Assembly (NCBI RefSeq): GCF_001949145.1
Contig: NW_019091362.1
Span: forward strand, 85,794 to 119,327
Length of the DNA: 33,534 nt
Source of the DNA: Acanthaster planci
Lineage: Eukaryota > Echinodermata > Asteroidea > Valvatida > Acanthasteridae
Direction: 5' to 3'
Part shown: positions 21,302 to 33,400 of the stretch, in pieces
Layout of the letters: the number at the start of each line of letters is the position of its first letter
Numbering within the stretch: the stretch's first letter is position 1
Program-made: the position numbers and the translations under genes
Notes under the pieces: model-generated
The model's input: the letters and a program-made list of their open reading frames with translations, nothing else
Database searches by the model: none
What the model was told of the DNA's origin: nothing

Positions 21302-22770
21302 GTAAGTAGAGGATTTGGACACTTTTTGTCAGTGAAGATTAACAAGGATGATGTAATTTTGAGTGTGTCAGACTTTGTTCAAGGACAACACCTGATCACA
21401 ATATCAATGGTTCAATGTTGTCAATGCTGCTTTTTTGGGGGGGGCTTACACTTCTGCATCTTTAGTTGATGTGAGTTGATGAAATCACAAATGAAAGGCA
21501 ACTGGGATGATTTGGTTGTTTACAAGATCAGACAGGAAGAGCAAGGAAGAAATTGTAGTTTTGTTGTCTGTAGACATGTACTGTAGAGGTAGCATTAGTA
21601 GGTATGACTCGTCTTGTACCATGCTTGGCATTGATAATAAGTTTAGATGTATGTAGGTGTTTGCAAGTGTAAGAGGTTCATCTGTAGAATTATCAGCAGT
21701 TGTATGACAGTGTTCTTAAACTGACCAGTAAGACTAGTAAAAAGAAAAGACCCATTTTCCTTTTAGTTTTTCATTAAAAACCTGTGAATTTGCAGTTCCA
21801 GTATTTCACTTGTCTTGCTGTCAATAAAACAATGGTCAGTTGCACAAGATGAGAACTTCATCACTTCGCCTTTAGGTTTATAGCAATGTACAAAATTTAT
21901 GGATGATGGGTTCTCCCCTGCCCATCTATCACCAGGCAGTCCGACTTGTCTAATCAGTCTGTTGCTTGTTTAGAAACAAAAAAATGACTTGTACAAGCAG
22001 TTTCATTTACACTGTGTTTGCCTTGTTTGCTTAGTGCACTTTGGTCTAAGATGAAGACACATGTACATGTAATTGGGTTGTTTTGTATGCTTCATTTGCA
22101 TATGTAAGCAAATAGTCGCTAGTGGTAAACACAGACCAGTACATGTACATTATTAACACAGCCTAGTGGTGCACAGGATAATAATAAACATCAATTCTAT
22201 GAAGCAAAACTGTAGGCCTACACCTGTGCGGGGGTCGCGTTGAAGAGTTACAGGCATAGCTGCTTGAGATCAGTAGCATTCAGGCAAGTCCATCGCCATG
22301 GAAACCACAGCATAATCTAGGAAGTAGCATTTGGACCAGCCAGTCCACTGTTAAATGCACAGCTGGGTGGGAAGAATAATTTGTCACGTCTGAAGAAGAA
22401 TATGTGTAATTTTTTTTTATTTATATAAACATCAAATTTTTGCGGTAAAAGACCATATTGTAATTTGATTTATAGATAAACATTACCACACATACAAAAT
22501 ATTTTTAAAAAGACAGCAGAATTATTAATTAGAAAGATACATGTACATAGATACAAAAATTATGTTAAACAAATAAAACACAGTTATATAAATGAAATAC
22601 TCATTTCCCCGTGTTGCTTACAATTAGGTATTCATACATGTATTTTACAGTTTGGTGCGAAATAGTACTACAAAGCAGCAGAAGATAGGAAAAATACAGC
22701 TTTGAAAAATATTGAAGAATAAACCAAAATCTGAAACAGTTATATGTACTGGTACATATATGATGCTGCA

Positions 22771-22834
22771 TTTGTTATATTGAAGTATCATTGGTCACTG
22801 CTTTTTGTTATAGTGAAGCACAGTATCATGGGTC
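22771..22834. repeat. Left part of a ~33-bp minisatellite
   Basis: Unit 1 (22771-22803) starts TTTGTTATATTGAAG and ends GGTCACTGCTT. Unit 2 starts TTTGTTATAGTGAAG, has 5 extra bases (CACAG), and is cut at GGGTC by the hAT insertion. The array resumes after the element. Confidence 0.85.
22827..22834. repeat. Left target-site duplication CATGGGTC
   Basis: Exact copy of 23615-23622. Eight bases is the length made by hAT-superfamily transposases. Confidence 0.9.
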
Positions 22835-23614
22835 CAGGCCTCGACATTAACGGTTGTCCAGTTGCCCGGGACAAGCAATTTCTTCTTTCAAGCAAGTAAA
22901 AATAAATAAAAGACAAATTGCCCGATGAACAGGTACTTTTTTCTCAAAATAAATGTGTCTGTTTTTCGTGGCCAAGAATAGCAGTCAGCCAATTTACCTT
23001 CGATCTGTTGTTTCCCTCCTCACAAAGCTTATAAAAAGTGGTAAAAAGTAAACAGTTACATGTGTAGTGATTTTTTGCGTTGTTACGTACATGTACGTGT
23101 ACAAATTTGCACGCAATAAGCACGCTGTACATTTAGCAGGGCACCTTTCCACATAAGGGAAAATGCATACACAAATAAACTGTAAGATACCCTTATGTCT
23201 GGGTACCAACCCTCATTGGTTATTGCACACGCGGCACAGCAGAGCTTTGACGGCTGGAAGCTCGAAGACTGTTTTACGTGTGGCTGTGACTTAAACCTTA
23301 GTGAATTTTGCCTGGTACTTATGTGGGTACTTTTTGCATATATGACACCAGGCAAAATTGTCCAGTGGTTAAGAAATAGCCATTGCCAAAACTTGTATGA
23401 ATGATGCACACTCCCTGCGTAGACGGACGCAATAGTTGGGGGTGATGTATATTCATGTCGTATTGTGGCCAAGAAGGAACTTACTGTCCCGGGAAGCAAT
23501 GAGCAACTAAACCAGGGTTTGGGCAAGTAAAACCTTACCTCGGGCACATAAAGTTTCAGTGCTACTTGCCCAATGACAACCAAATGTACTTTAAAAAAGT
23601 AATGTTGAGGCCTG
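22835..23614. mobile_element. Non-autonomous hAT element, 780 bp
   Basis: The left end is CAGGCCTCGACATTAAC. The right end on the other strand is CAGGCCTCAACATTACT, so 14 of the first 15 bases are the same. CAG-starting ends with an 8-bp target duplication are hallmarks of the hAT superfamily. Subterminal TTGCCCGGGACAAG (left) and ACTTGCCC (right) blocks are also inverted relative to each other, as are other short CAAGTAA words. The element carries no recognisable transposase: the longest frame (minus 23083-23583) has no DDE or BED motif. It must rely on a transposase from elsewhere. Removing it and one target copy restores an unbroken three-unit minisatellite, which confirms both borders. 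Confidence 0.93.
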
Positions 23615-23660
23615 CATGGGTCACTGCTTTTTGTTATATTGCAGTGTCATTGGTCACTGC
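23615..23660. repeat. Right target-site duplication and remaining minisatellite unit
   Basis: CATGGGTC at 23615-23622 is the second target copy. It runs into ACTGCTTTTTGTTATATTGC and GTGTCATTGGTCACTGCTTT, the end of interrupted unit 2 plus a complete unit 3. The sequence CATTGGTCACTGCTTTT matches unit 1 exactly over this part. Confidence 0.88.
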
Positions 23661-25554
23661 TTTTATGGGACCATGGAAACATACATGTTCATGTAACTGT
23701 TTCAGATTTTGGTTTGTTCTGCAATATTTATCAAAGCTTGTATTATTCTTTTCTGCCGCTTTGCAGTAAGCCTGTAGTATTACTTCAACATAGTACATGT
23801 ACAATGTATGTTTCATTTGCAACCTACACACACACAGCTTGTATACATGCATACACATCTTTATGTACACAGTGACTGAACAAAATTATCTAATCCTGAA
23901 AGTCAGGGAAGTCATACAGTCACTTGGGCAATGTTTTAAGGCCGTGCTACATGTATTCGATTTGGAAATAAAAGGCCCGCAGTACAACATTTTATTTACA
24001 TGTTACATCAAATCCAGTCCAACAAAGCAAAGCTAACATATCTAATTTTTATTTTTTTCTCACGATGTATTACATTTGTAAACAAATAATCCGAATAGAG
24101 GGTTAACTAAAATAAAGCTCTCTTTAATTAAGCCCAAATCCTAAACAGTCACAACTCACTCTGTCACAAGCAGCTAATAAAAGGATTTCAAAATCTCCAC
24201 GATTTGATTTTTATGAGAGTAGATACTTTAGCTCAGCAGGGTATCCATAACCCAGTACCAGCCGGGATGAAATGGCGATGGGGATACGGTATGTCAACAC
24301 GAGTGGAGAGATTCAGGAAGTATAAGAGGAAGATGAGTCAATGAGAGAGCATTCTAATCAATGCTCTGCATCGTCGTCACCCTCCTCGTCATTCAGGACA
24401 TTATAAAAAAAAGAGAGCATCTGCAAATCTCTGCATCTCTTCCTTAATGCATCCCGTGACTTCTGGCTCTGGCAGGAGTCATGCCAATTACTTAGTAAAT
24501 CTGAGCATTTTGGCATTTGGCAAATGGAATTCCTCAGGATTGAGGTTTGATTTTATTGGCTGTAATGCGATCAGTTCAGATATCGGCATGACTTTTTTCC
24601 CCTATGGAAGCTTGCATAGCGCTGTGAAGACATTACATTGCAGGGTGAAATGAACATTCAATTGATGAAGTACTCGCAATTGTGGCTTACCACTTGGAAA
24701 TATATGACAGTTTAGAAGCAATCATTTCCAGGTACCGGTAATGCATATCATCTGTGATTCTCTGTCTGCAAACATCTGAGCTATTTTTTGTCCCCTTCGA
24801 ATTACTATTTCAAAGGTCTGAAAATACTCTAAATTGCTTTGTATCATTTCCTCAGATGTTGTACTATTAGGGATTGTTTGTCCATTTCACACCGATTGCA
24901 TCTTCATAACAACATGTGAGAGTGTCTTGGCGAACTGTGCTTATGCTTTTGAAACACCTGGAAGTGATAAGTTTTCACATGTTTAAAAAGTTGCAGTCTG
25001 TTGTCAGCACACTGCCTTTACAGTTGCTGCATTTTGTTGTTGGTATTTTGGGTACTTGGGATATATTGGCATTTATCGGGGTCAAAGGAGAGAAAGGTTG
25101 AAAGAAGTACCCTGCATTATATAAAACTCTTCTTCAGGTTCAGTTCGTCTAAAATATTGGTTAAGTTTACTCAGGTGAATTTAAATTTTGATACTGCAAA
25201 CAGATGTGATGAGTGAATGTACACATGTTGTACCTAAGACTTCTGATAGATGCGACACTTCACCTCTTGTTTGACCATTCAGGAGAGAAATCAAAACCAT
25301 TTTTTTGCACAGAGGCAACCTGCCTGTGCTCATGTTGAAGTGTCTTTTAGACGACAAAGATATTAGAACATGAGCATGTGCAGATCACTGTTATGCTGTG
25401 CTACGTGTATACTTCGCTGTTCACTGCTATGCCGTTTGCTGCTATGTGACAATCAGTGGGAGTACACCAGTACGGACAGTATTAATTTTGACAGTGATAT
25501 GGTTCACGGTATTTTTGATGTGGAATAAATGCGAAGAAAGAAATCTTCTGTTTT
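23661..25554. other. Non-coding DNA, no gene seen
   Basis: Scattered TACATGTA and TACCGGTA words, a CACACACA-like patch near 23828, and AT-rich DNA near 24030-24130. A frame at 24447-24653 is open but has no recognised domain. Confidence 0.4.
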
Positions 25555-25680
25555 GATTTTGAAACAGTCATACCAGTGGCTATATCATTTAATTTTTAAA
25601 CAGTCATACCAATGGCTATATCGTTTGATCTTGAAACAGTCATACCAGTGGCTATATCGTTTGATCTTGACTCAGTCATA
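25555..25680. repeat. 36-bp minisatellite, 3.5 copies
   Basis: Units start at 25555, 25591, 25627 and 25663. Each contains AACAGTCATACCAGTGGCTA and TATATCGTTT or a close variant. Unit 3 is the most regular, unit 2 differs at several bases, and unit 4 stops after 18 bp. The period is a multiple of three, so reading frames pass through without stops (Ala-Ile-Ser-Phe-Asp-Leu repeats). I see no start, exon border or downstream domain that makes this coding. Confidence 0.93.
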
Positions 25681-27090
25681 AGCTTAAGGAGTTGTCTAGC
25701 TGAAATTGAATTTTTACTCCACTGTACAATACATGTGATTGTACCGGTATCTTTGGTTGAAAGTAATGCATTCTTCAATCCATTTGCCAAATAACAAAAT
25801 ATTTTATCATGTACAAGTGTGTACGTTTTGTTAACCCAATGCCCCTAGGGTGTATGTAAAATCATATTGAAATCCGAGGATTTGGGATTCACATGTAAAT
25901 ACATGTACTGCGGTGTATAGTTCAACAAGATTGTGAATGTAAAAGTCAAGTGCATGTAGTCATTTATTGATCAGCTTTAATTGTATTTCACATCTGTGTT
26001 GAACGAGGGGAGTTGTCAATGATCTTGTATTTCATTCTCCATTTCATAATTAATTGCACCCATTTATTTCGTTTTGAGGACTGTTTATTTGCCACCGGCT
26101 GTTTGTCTCAATGGTGTTATATTATGTATTAATGTTACTCCTGGCATGCAAACTCTCCACGCGAGTGAGTCCTTAGTATTCTGTAATGTGGCTTCAATGC
26201 TCCAGTTATCAGTTCAGCTATCCTTGCGTGAAATCAGAGTGACTAACGACAGGGTGACGTGCCAAGAAAGATGTCTTTGAAATCAAAGCCGAGCTTTTTA
26301 TTTCTGTAGGCACATTGTCCAGAATGGATGTGTACACACTGTCCAGACCGGTGCTGTTGTAAAGCGAGGCAAAAGCACCAAAATGTTGACTTTGTTGGAT
26401 CTGTCTTAATGAAATTGTCGTCTTGCCTTAATCTTGCAGGTTTACAGTGTGGAAAATTGTTTACACAAGCTACAGCACAACTGATTGCTGTAATTTTCTG
26501 TCACATTAAATTTGTAAAGACTGTTTATTTTAGATTGTTGCGGAAGTGTTAGCATGAACAGTGCCCATTGAGCATTCCCATTTATCTTGCTTTGGCCAAA
26601 CTGTATTTTACGATCTGTTTACTAGCTGGCTCCAAAGTGCTTCGACATTTTACCATATGCTTATAAATTCAATCAAAATCAACCTGTGAATGGTCTGAAT
26701 GTTGCTTGAAAATAGCGTGTCTTATTTTAAATGTAGTGCATGTGTGTAGCTGTTTTGAGCTAAAAATGACCAAGCATGTCTGAAAATAAAAAATATTCTT
26801 CAGTTTTCAAATTTTCAACTCCAAAAGTTGCATACGTAGTCATCCTGTTCTTGTGGATCGCCCCTATTGTTACATGAACATATAGATGTACATATAAATG
26901 TGCATCATTGGTAACCTCAATACCATTTGATAGAATTAAATGAAAGCATATTTTACATGTACATGTAATTCAAATATGTGTATAAACAACACTATCATTC
27001 CTGAAATCAACTGTAGTTCACCGCGGTACATTTCTGACCTAATTTCAGCTCTCAAATGACCATATATGAACGTGGCTGGTCTCGGCATAC
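25681..27090. other. Non-coding DNA, no gene seen
   Basis: TACATGTA words and AT-rich stretches only. CTTGCAG at 26433-26439 followed by an open frame resembles a splice acceptor, but the frame has no recognisable content and no good donor. Confidence 0.35.
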
Positions 27091-27250
27091 CTGTGGGGAA
27101 ATGTATATTCCCTGTACGCAGACATACAGTATGTTGTCACAGTGATCATATTCGACACTCTGCAGAGCATATGTGTCACAGCATTTAGAAATGCCGCAGT
27201 CAAACCACAGAGTGTACATCAGCTTCCTGATGTCATTTATTTTGTCATTC
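27091..27250 (-). CDS. Candidate minus-strand exon (weak), unknown product
   Basis: On the minus strand TAAATCCCAG precedes and CCACAG|GTATGC follows a 160-bp open stretch reading, among others, LWFDCGISKCCDTYAL and CVQGIYISPQ. It is cysteine-rich with mixed composition, unlike the simple-sequence frames nearby, but matches no family I know. The acceptor's pyrimidine tract is poor. Chance remains the likeliest explanation. Confidence 0.13.
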
Positions 27251-30200
27251 CTGGGATTTAGATGACATCCAGACTGCCGCAAGGGAGTTCTGTGTCTTCA
27301 TATCACACATGCACATACGCACAGTATGCCATGTGATTTCCTTTAAACCTACAACATTTGTTATTTTTCTTTTCCTTGGTTGTGATTTTTGTTATAAGTT
27401 CTAACTGGCTTTTCATAGTAACTCAGTTTTGTAAAGTTTGACTTATCTTCATTCATTCAATGGTAGGCCTCTAAAAAATGCTTCAGGTAAATTGGGCACT
27501 TGCAAGCCTAAAAAGTTTGAACAGGATTTAGGGCTTAGCATTCAGCCGAGAATAACAGAGTGGCTTCCCTGATGTTTTGGCTGCATTCTGCTTTGTCTCA
27601 TCTTCACTTTCATCTTCCTCTCTTCTTTGTCCCACAAGTATAAAGCACACATCTCACACTGTCTGCCTGATGAACACTGTCAATGTTATGATTTTGTCTG
27701 TCTGCTCCTGTGGAGGTTACTTCCTGGGACACAAAGAGTGAAGCCAGAGGCTGTGCAAACACTCTGCCTATGGGGTACATGGGATAATGTTATCACAGCC
27801 TGGTGTCACACTGAGCCTACTGAGGCCCTGGTCCAACCCTTGTTGGTTGATTGTCACGCTTTCTATTTTTCCTTGGAGTACAAATCCCATGTCAGGGATT
27901 GATATGGAAGTTGGAAATGCATTGGATTTTGTCCAGGGTGGCTCAGAGTAAATTGAACAAGTACATGTAGCTGTGGGGTGTTTTTGCAAATGGATCGTTT
28001 GATCATTTGGGAAAATTGTTTGAGTTCTTCTGGCTCTTTGAACATTGCTATCAAGTGATTTATGTTCAGAATGGAAAAAACTGATGAAGGATATGCTGTT
28101 ATGACAAATATGATGATGATTAATAGTGGCGTGTTGATTGTAGAACTTAAGTTCTGTGAGATTTTATAATGATGGACTCTCTCCTTTTTATAGTGATTTC
28201 ACAATAGCTTACTGAGAACATCATTTCAGTGTTTCAGTTCTGCATTCTTTGCAAAGTAATATCTGAAAGGCATGTTAAAAAGTTCAGTCATTATTTAGAT
28301 ACATGATCTTGTAACTGTACATTCAGAATGAATATATTTCATAGTTTGTGACATAACAGGCTATCCAAATCCTGAGATGAAGCCTGACCAATAACCACAA
28401 GCCTGCCATTGCAGTGCCTTAGTAAGCTATGTGTATGACCCTCAGTGGAAAGTGGGTCAGTCTCTGCTTGACTCAAGCTAGAATTGTCCAATAAAATAAC
28501 GTCATAACATCAATGACAAATTAATTTCACACGCTACACAAAGACAGCACCCTGTACACGTGCGCTAGTCCACAGCAGTACATGTCATGTGAAACTGGGA
28601 ATGCTATGTGTATTGTCATTAGTCACTCTCATCATTTGGTCCAATACATTCATTTTCATAATATGTACATGTGTATATTTTCGCTTTTCTGCCAAGGCTG
28701 TGAGTCTATGACAGATGTGGGATTGGGAAAAAATGACAGAGTTATTGCAAAATGGATGTGTAAATTGGCTTTGCTGTGTGATCTTTAAGTTTGTGTTGCC
28801 AGGGGATGTCACTGAAACCGGCATAGCCTTGTGTTGTCATAAAATATTCAGACTCTTTGAGCCCTTAGAGTGCACTCCTATCAATATGATGATAGATGAT
28901 TCTTTAATGAGGAATCATGATACATGCAATTAGCATAAAATAATCTTTCAATTGATTTGTTCCATAGTTCAAAATCAGAAAAAAAAAGTCACCCAGCCTG
29001 AATTGCCATTGTATGTGCTTTTTTGATATTCTACAATATCTGTACAATTGTAATTAACAGGAAATTGAATGTCATGAAAATCAGAACAAGTCTCACGCAC
29101 AAGTGAATGCGTTGGTTGTATTGTAAAATTTAAGCATTCATCCCTGGGCACAGCATGGCCATATTTCCAAAAACCAAAGTGCCATTCCACAGCTAAATGG
29201 TATAGTTCCATTGCTTGCTCAGAAAAAAATGTCAGAATTGTAGATGGTACGATGCAAGGATATACTTAGGCTTGGGTTTACTTCCATGTTTCAGACTTCA
29301 TTCAAGATTCATTGCGGCCCTGTTGTGTAAAATACAAATAAATTAACATCTGCAAAAAAGAATTAAGGAAAGAGAACATAAAGCAGTGACAAGAATATTT
29401 TCATTTAGTGACCAAATGGAAGGTTCAGTCCCCTCAAGGTGAAGTCAAATGGAATGGGTTGTCCATCTATCACTGAATGAAGCTTACTATTGCACTCATA
29501 AATGTTCATTATTTGTATGCAGCATTAGTTTAAAGAGCTTCAGTTGACGTGATGCAAGTTTGAAGTCAGCAGGCTGAGTAACCTGGGCACTGTGGCCTCT
29601 GTTGGCCAGAGTAAGGGAGTATGAAAGCCTCATAACCTCCACATTTGGCCTATTGGTCAGGGCCACTGGACAGTGTACTGTAGGGCAGGTAGGGCACGTG
29701 AGCGTGTGCATGTACATGTACACTAAGTCCATGGCCCCACTGTATTCATATTGTAACATCAAATAGACCGTTTCACTGTGTTGTCCGTCTGAGTATTACA
29801 GTTTTCTCTTTGTCTTATTTTTCTCTAAATCACCTCAAAATGACTCATCCTAACACAGAGTCAACCCATCTGTATTCACACCCTACATGTACCATGACCT
29901 ATCTTTCCCCAAAAAAGATTGGAGCTAAAAAATTCAGCAAGAATAAAACCCTGGCCTGTATGGTTCAGGGAGGTCCTTTGTTTAGAAGGCATCAACTCCC
30001 AAGGACAAATGCTCAAGCTATCTCTGTGTTAGTAATATGATTGATGGCGATCGGTGTTCATGATGATGTCTTGTTTGGAGCTTTCTATATGATTGTTGAG
30101 TCATCCTGTTTTATCCAAACTCGTTATCCTTGTAAATGAAGGCATGCACAGAGGCATGTTGGTGATATTTGTGATACATATAGCTCCCTTGGGTACAGTG

Positions 30201-30393
30201 TTTTGTACTCCTTCTATGTCATTGCCTGTGTGTTGTTGTGAGAAGTACCTTGGTGAAAGACAACATTGTTAGTTAATTAACAAAAAAATACATTTTATAA
30301 CATTGGCCATGTCTTAATTTGTCTTTGATTCGAGTGGATGAAAAAGAAACTGAAAAGACAAAAAAAAGATGAATTGCAGTTTCAATGTACATG
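27251..30393. other. Non-coding DNA, no gene seen
   Basis: No supported gene. One minus-strand frame at 28975-29211 is open and compositionally protein-like but lacks any motif. TACATG words occur at 27960, 28665 and 29710-29721. Confidence 0.35.
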
Positions 30394-30421
30394 TACATCC
30401 ATTTACATGTAGATGGATGTA
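30394..30421. repeat. 28-bp near-perfect palindrome
   Basis: TACATCCATTTACATG continues TAGATGGATGTA. The two halves are reverse complements except for one mismatched pair, centred on the TACATGTA word. It follows directly after a TGTACATGTACA run. Confidence 0.85.
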
Positions 30422-33400
30422 TTGGTACTGTACTTGTACATTAACAGAATGAACCAGCCACCATCTACATGTACACTTTCATCTTAGTCCATGCTATGAA
30501 AACAATAATCACAGATTTCCAATCAAGCTGTCTGAATTACAATCCAGACCATTGCAGCTAAAAAAGACAGGCACGTGCAGCTTGTGAGCAGTGCATGCAG
30601 TTTTGTTGACACTGCTACAGTACATGTACATATAATTTAGTAAACCTCAGCTTTTCAATGTACACCAACATGTGTGAGCATGGATGATGCATGGAAGATT
30701 CAGGCATATTGGTACAAGACAGGTGAAGAATGAGCTGTCCTTGTCCATGTCCAAAATAACAGGTGTTCATGTACATGTATGTTCACATAAGTTGAAGCAA
30801 GTGTCTGATGTAGCAGAACAGGGATTGCTGGTGTACGTGTACATGTACTTGGATTGAATGTCAGCATGGACTGTAAAGTCATTAGCCCCAGTTGCAGTCA
30901 CTGTTCAAGGTGTACTGAAGTTTACCCCGACTCTCATCAATATTTCCTTTCCAACAAGCTACATGTATCTCTATATCTGATGTTCTAGGTACATGTACAG
31001 GTAACAGTTTCTGCATACGTACCTTTTAACCTGCTATTGAAAAAAGAAAGAGCCATCTTGGTGTTCCAAAATACTAATGCTTAGAATCAAGCTTGACTAA
31101 GGTAATTCAGGAACAGCACTATTCTTGCACAAGGTCTCCCATATCATTGTTGCCATACATGGACTTGCATGCATGCTTCATTCTCAAATGACCTTGCCAT
31201 TTTGAAATACTGGGATTAATTATTCTGTCCCCTCTACAGATCCAAAGGGATTCAGCAAAAGTTGCCTGTTCTTGGATCTTGCTTGATTCAACGCAGTAGA
31301 AAATAACAAATTAAAGAGTTCAAAGCACAACACACACATGTCCCGTCATTCATTTTTAGATGTGACTGAGGCTGAAATGCACATCTGCCAATTCTTGTGT
31401 CTTAATATCATTACTCAGACAATCTTGAAGGGTGACAAATGTAGCGGGGAAATGTAAGATCGGTGCGCAATAGTTTCTGAGTGAAGAAATGAAAGGAGAT
31501 CAGTCTGATGAAAAGGATGCAGTCAAAAAGCTGGAAATGATTGCCAGGATATGAGAATTAGGATACAAGAAGGATGAGTGAAGTGTGAAGGGAGGATGGG
31601 AGAAACCTGAACCAAGTACCGAGGGGGGATGCGGTAAGAATCTGAAAGCTGAGATTGCGCATCCACAGGTCTTGACTGCGCCCTGTGGCCATTTCAATAT
31701 TAGCCCTGAAGTGGAATCATGGTAGAGAGGCAGCAGTACAAACATACCACAGGGAGCGGGCAACTCTTCATTAGCAGAGCTGGGTAATCTAATATGGCTT
31801 GACCACTGGGTTTTGGTGATTGGGTGGGGGGGGTTGTCAGGACACTCAGATGACAGATTGGTGGTAAAGGCTGGACTCCTGGAAATAGTGGATGGAAATA
31901 AGGTCTGTGGTGAAAGACGAGTTTAGGATGACCACTTAAAACCATAAGAACACTCTAATAAGCATAGCGGAGTTTAGGATGTGACAATGGTAAGGCAGAT
32001 GTGCCAAAGAAAAGAACAGTGAACCTACTACCTGCCAACATCTTTCAGTTCTTGAAATAAATGTAAGCCCTGCAGGAAATAGAAAAATTGTCATGTTGCA
32101 TTTGTCATTTCTTTACTTCTCCTCTGGGAATGTAAATTTGATTTTTGCTGCCTTGTGTCATTTTCATAGCTCTAAGAAATTACACTTTGGAAAAGTAGCG
32201 GGAAAAAAGTAGTCGAAATGAACTTGATTGCATTTCAGCTACTGATCACCACTCAGCTTTGGTTGCTGCAATTTTAATTGCCATCTGCATGTAAGTTGGA
32301 GGAGGTTGGCCTTGAATTAGGTTAGTGGTTGAGGATATCATCTAACAATCCCAGGTCTTCCACTCACTTAAGATTGGCCAATTAGATTAGAATTGGAGAG
32401 CTTTCTTACAGCGGGCCTCTTCGTGCAGATTGGTCCAGAAATCTTGCCTCTACAAATAACCAGAACGTAGCCTGGTTATTTATTGTCCAGTACGGTCAAT
32501 TTGATTATTTCCTAGTGGTCATCACCCATTTCATCCACTGACCACTTTTAATGGCCTGAGTGTATGCGCTCTGTGTAACTCGTCGAGGATTTTGTAATCA
32601 GAATGCTTTGATTTCTTGTTGCATTTCCTTTCATGTTCCACTTCACCAGTAGTACCAGGTTACAGTCATTCTCATATTGCAATGGTATTTTACCATTCTC
32701 ATGTTACTTCAGAGGAAATCAAAAAGCCCTTTTAAGATGAAATTGCACCCACATTAAATTTCTGTGAGCAATTTGGATTCCTGTCCGGAAGACTTTGTTG
32801 AAATACTGCCGGTGTAGGTGGTCCATCATGAAAGGTAGTCTTTCAACCAATCAGGGATGTACATGTACAGTTCCTGACAAGTTAACTCTTCAATAAGTGA
32901 GGCATACATGTACAGGTAAAGCCCTTCAAACTTGGACACGGATAACACTGTCTCTGGAAAGAGCTATTCATGATTTGATTCCACTCAAGAAATCCACATG
33001 TACATGTAGGCCTTGAATGATAGTCATATTTTGTCATAAGAAATTGCATTCTGTTTCAAATGGTTAATTGTTTTGAATATTCTGTTGATGCAGAAAGTTT
33101 CAAAGTTAACATAACTGCTGTGTTCCCTATCATAAAAGGTAGTCTGTTTAAAATATAGAAAATGTGTTGCTTTGCATAATTGCATTTCTTTTTATTAATA
33201 CTGTTAAATTTGAAGTATAAGAATTACTTTCCCTGGCTCATTGTTCCTTAATGTCACCATGCTTGACAGTTTCCAATAACCCAGTTTATTATTAGCTCCT
33301 AGGTGTCAATGTACCTTTGTACCCACCTGAACAGCAAATCACCTTCAAGCTGCTGTCATTACTGAGTTCCCTTTGCCTAGATACGTGGGAATGATCCCAG

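Larger units (their letters stand above)
19401..22769. other. Non-coding DNA, few weak signals
   Basis: No domain-bearing frame was seen. Items present: TACCGGTACC at 19794-19803, a C then A homopolymer near 20692-20705 with a pyrimidine-rich stretch after it, a 23-bp direct duplication (21139-21184), and a G run near 21438-21445. A possible short first coding exon at 21283-21301 is listed separately. The part from 22400 to 22740 is very AT-rich. Confidence 0.35.

Noticed and set aside
23083-23583. 166-codon frame in the hAT element as a transposase
   Set aside because: No BED zinc finger, catalytic or dimerisation motif. The frame spans a short non-autonomous element.
28975-29211. Cysteine-containing minus-strand frame of 78 codons
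   Set aside because: No start context, splice borders or motif. This length is expected by chance in a window of this size.
31500-31945. Pro/Ser/Leu-rich minus-strand frames
   Set aside because: Explained by the purine-rich plus strand, which lacks minus-strand stop codons.
32300-32400. tRNA-like segment with TTAGTGGTTGAGGAT
   Set aside because: The B-box-like part does not fit and there is no shared sequence with the two SINE copies.
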